Assembly: GCF_014698045.1 (NCBI RefSeq)
Contig: NZ_JACJSE010000006.1
Coordinates: 124,001-188,000 of the forward strand
Length of the DNA: 64,000 nt
Direction of reading: 5' to 3'
From: Aulosira sp. FACHB-615
GTDB taxonomy: Bacteria; Cyanobacteriota; Cyanobacteriia; Cyanobacteriales; Nostocaceae
A model generated the notes under the pieces. The model saw only the letters and a list, made by a program, of their open reading frames with translations. It made no database searches and was not told where the DNA came from. Positions 62,909-64,000 of this stretch are shown here, piece after piece (the first letter of the stretch is position 1; every line of letters starts with the position of its first letter). Made by a program: the position numbers and the translations under genes.

Positions 62909-63322
62909 ATGCTGCAAAATTTGGCGCTTCGTAACTCTTTAGGTATTAGTCTGGGTGCAATAGCTGGCGCACTTTCACGTTATTATCTCGGTTTGTGGTT
63001 CACTCAGCTTTTTGGACAAGTATTTCCTTACAGCACACTGATCATTAATGTCAGTGGCTGTTTTGTGATGGGTTTGTTTACGATGTTGGTATTGGGGAGA
63101 TTAATTGTAATTAGTCCTGAAATTCGACTAGTAGTCACCACTGGTTTTTTAGGAGCTTATACCACTTTTTCTACTTATGAATTAGATGTAGTCAAGTTAA
63201 TCGAAAAACAGAGTTTAGAAATGAGTTTAATTTACTGGCTAATTAGTCCTGTGTTATCGCTGCTGGGTCTTTTATTAGGAAATAAAATAGCTGAAATTAT
63301 CCAGGGTACAAAAGAAGCATAG
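62909..63322 (+). CDS. crcB: Fluoride channel CrcB/Fluc (plus-strand copy)
   Basis: This 137-residue four-helix membrane protein exports toxic fluoride. Family motifs are SLGAIAGALSRYYLGLWF, the STLIINVSGCFVMGLF stretch with the conserved Asn, and TTGFLGAYTTFSTYELDV. Fluc channels are dimers of antiparallel subunits. A second crcB gene of different sequence is convergent with it, only 14 bases away, so a heterodimer is possible. Confidence 0.93.
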   Translation: MLQNLALRNSLGISLGAIAGALSRYYLGLWFTQLFGQVFPYSTLIINVSGCFVMGLFTMLVLGRLIVISPEIRLVVTTGFLGAYTTFSTYELDVVKLIEKQSLEMSLIYWLISPVLSLLGLLLGNKIAEIIQGTKEA

Positions 63323-63336
63323 CTTGACAAATTAAT

Positions 63337-63720
63337 TCATAGCATTTTGGCTAATGAAATACCCAATTCTATACTGATAAATCCTAAAATTGGTGTACCA
63401 GACCAGTAAAGTAATGCCGCTTGATAATTTTTAGTGCGTAAGAGGTTAGAGGTGTCCAGCGCGTAAGTTGAAAATGTTGTGTAAGAGCCTAAAAATCCGA
63501 CGGCGATTAACAATGATACGGTAGAATCAATTGCAAACTTGGATACAAGGGTAGCAAAAAAACCCATCAAAAATGCACCTGACACATTAATAAACAAGGT
63601 TCCATAGGGAAAGTTTAGCCCAAACCAGCGCCCAAATAATATGGTTAGGTAATAGCGACTGAGCGCACCTGGGACGGCTCCGAAACTAATTGCTAGAGGT
63701 ACATCAATAATCAAGTTCAT
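63337..63720 (-). CDS. crcB: Fluoride channel CrcB/Fluc (minus-strand copy)
   Basis: This 127-residue protein has the same motifs as its neighbour: SFGAVPGALSRYYLTILFG, GTLFINVSGAFLMGFFA and AVGFLGSYTTFSTYALDT. It has four membrane helices and conserved Asn, Phe and Ser/Thr residues of the pore. Its start ATG is at 63720. It is tail to tail with the other copy, an unusual layout since paired crcB genes are normally in tandem. Confidence 0.92.
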   Translation of the reverse strand: MNLIIDVPLAISFGAVPGALSRYYLTILFGRWFGLNFPYGTLFINVSGAFLMGFFATLVSKFAIDSTVSLLIAVGFLGSYTTFSTYALDTSNLLRTKNYQAALLYWSGTPILGFISIELGISLAKML

Positions 63721-64000
63721 ATATTGAATGGAATAGTCGGAAAATATGCCGCAATGCAGAAGTCAGTTTTTTTCTATAGTTGCATTACTAAACTCGATTG
63801 ATATTGTTGAAACATATAAAATTTTTGAGTTGATTTGTGTCAATCTGAAACAGTTAATCTCCGACAGGGATAATATTAAAGTATAAGAAAAATGCGATCA
63901 TCATGTGAAAAATGTTCATCACTAGCATTAAGTTTTATTGCAATGAGCATTGATCACAAAAACAGCAAGATAGCTAGTTAAGTTGAATATGTGGGGAGAG

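Overview
The window is chromosomal DNA of a filamentous, Nostoc/Anabaena-type cyanobacterium (inference). Supporting signs are the many GCGATCGC (HIP1) octamers, short tandemly repeated heptamers and palindromic repeats between genes, a Psb34-type photosystem II assembly protein, cytochrome c6, a complete pix phototaxis operon with red/green cyanobacteriochrome GAF domains, TonB receptors with an AMIN domain, and peptidoglycan-binding proteins with the cyanobacterial 'MDTLAYLHL' N-terminus. No rRNA or tRNA gene was recognised, and no transposase of a standard insertion sequence was seen.

Layout. 1-4.8 kb: the end of a GNAT acetyltransferase, an exported 5'-nucleotidase-like phosphoesterase, a LemA/TPR/small-protein group and an anchored unknown. 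4.9-7.7 kb: metY and metX (sulfhydrylation route to homocysteine), separated by a strikingly structured intergenic region that may encode a small RNA. 7.7-13.2 kb, minus strand: a TPR protein, psb34 with its terminator, and a membrane CHAT (caspase-like) protease with an intact His/Cys pair. 13.7-18 kb, minus strand: a TonB receptor, a double-glycine RiPP-like precursor with a Gly/Tyr/Phe core, a secreted TPR protein and petJ. 18-27 kb: a PAS histidine kinase, then an iron/siderophore uptake set (AraC regulator, AMIN-TonB receptor, FecB-like lipoprotein) bracketed by two Rpn-family nuclease paralogues, one of them frameshifted at a HIP1 site. 27-32 kb: an ABC exporter, a GNAT protein and a group 2 sigma factor.

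32-38 kb: priA with an in-frame low-complexity insert made of intergenic-type repeats, and two FAD monooxygenases. 37.9-39.6 kb: a 23-repeat CRISPR array with no cas gene in the window, read on the minus strand, whose ten leader-side repeats share a variant terminal base. 39.9-44.7 kb: a beta-helix/SLH protein, small genes and PBP2. 44.9-48.6 kb: potA-potD-potB (polyamine uptake, no potC in the window) interrupted by a four-helix-bundle (S23) gene. 48.6-49.2 kb: a Uma2 nuclease. 49.2-59.4 kb, minus strand: the phototaxis operon pixG-H-I-J-L, again interrupted by an S23-family gene. 60-62.3 kb: a fusion of three peptidoglycan-binding domains with a YVTN beta-propeller. 62.9-63.7 kb: two convergent crcB fluoride channel genes.

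The best leads for something undescribed are the two S23 four-helix-bundle genes, each bracketed by inverted short-repeat arrays and each sitting inside an otherwise coherent operon; the RiPP-like precursor beside a TonB receptor; the structured RNA candidate between metY and metX; and the repeat-variant switch inside the CRISPR array.
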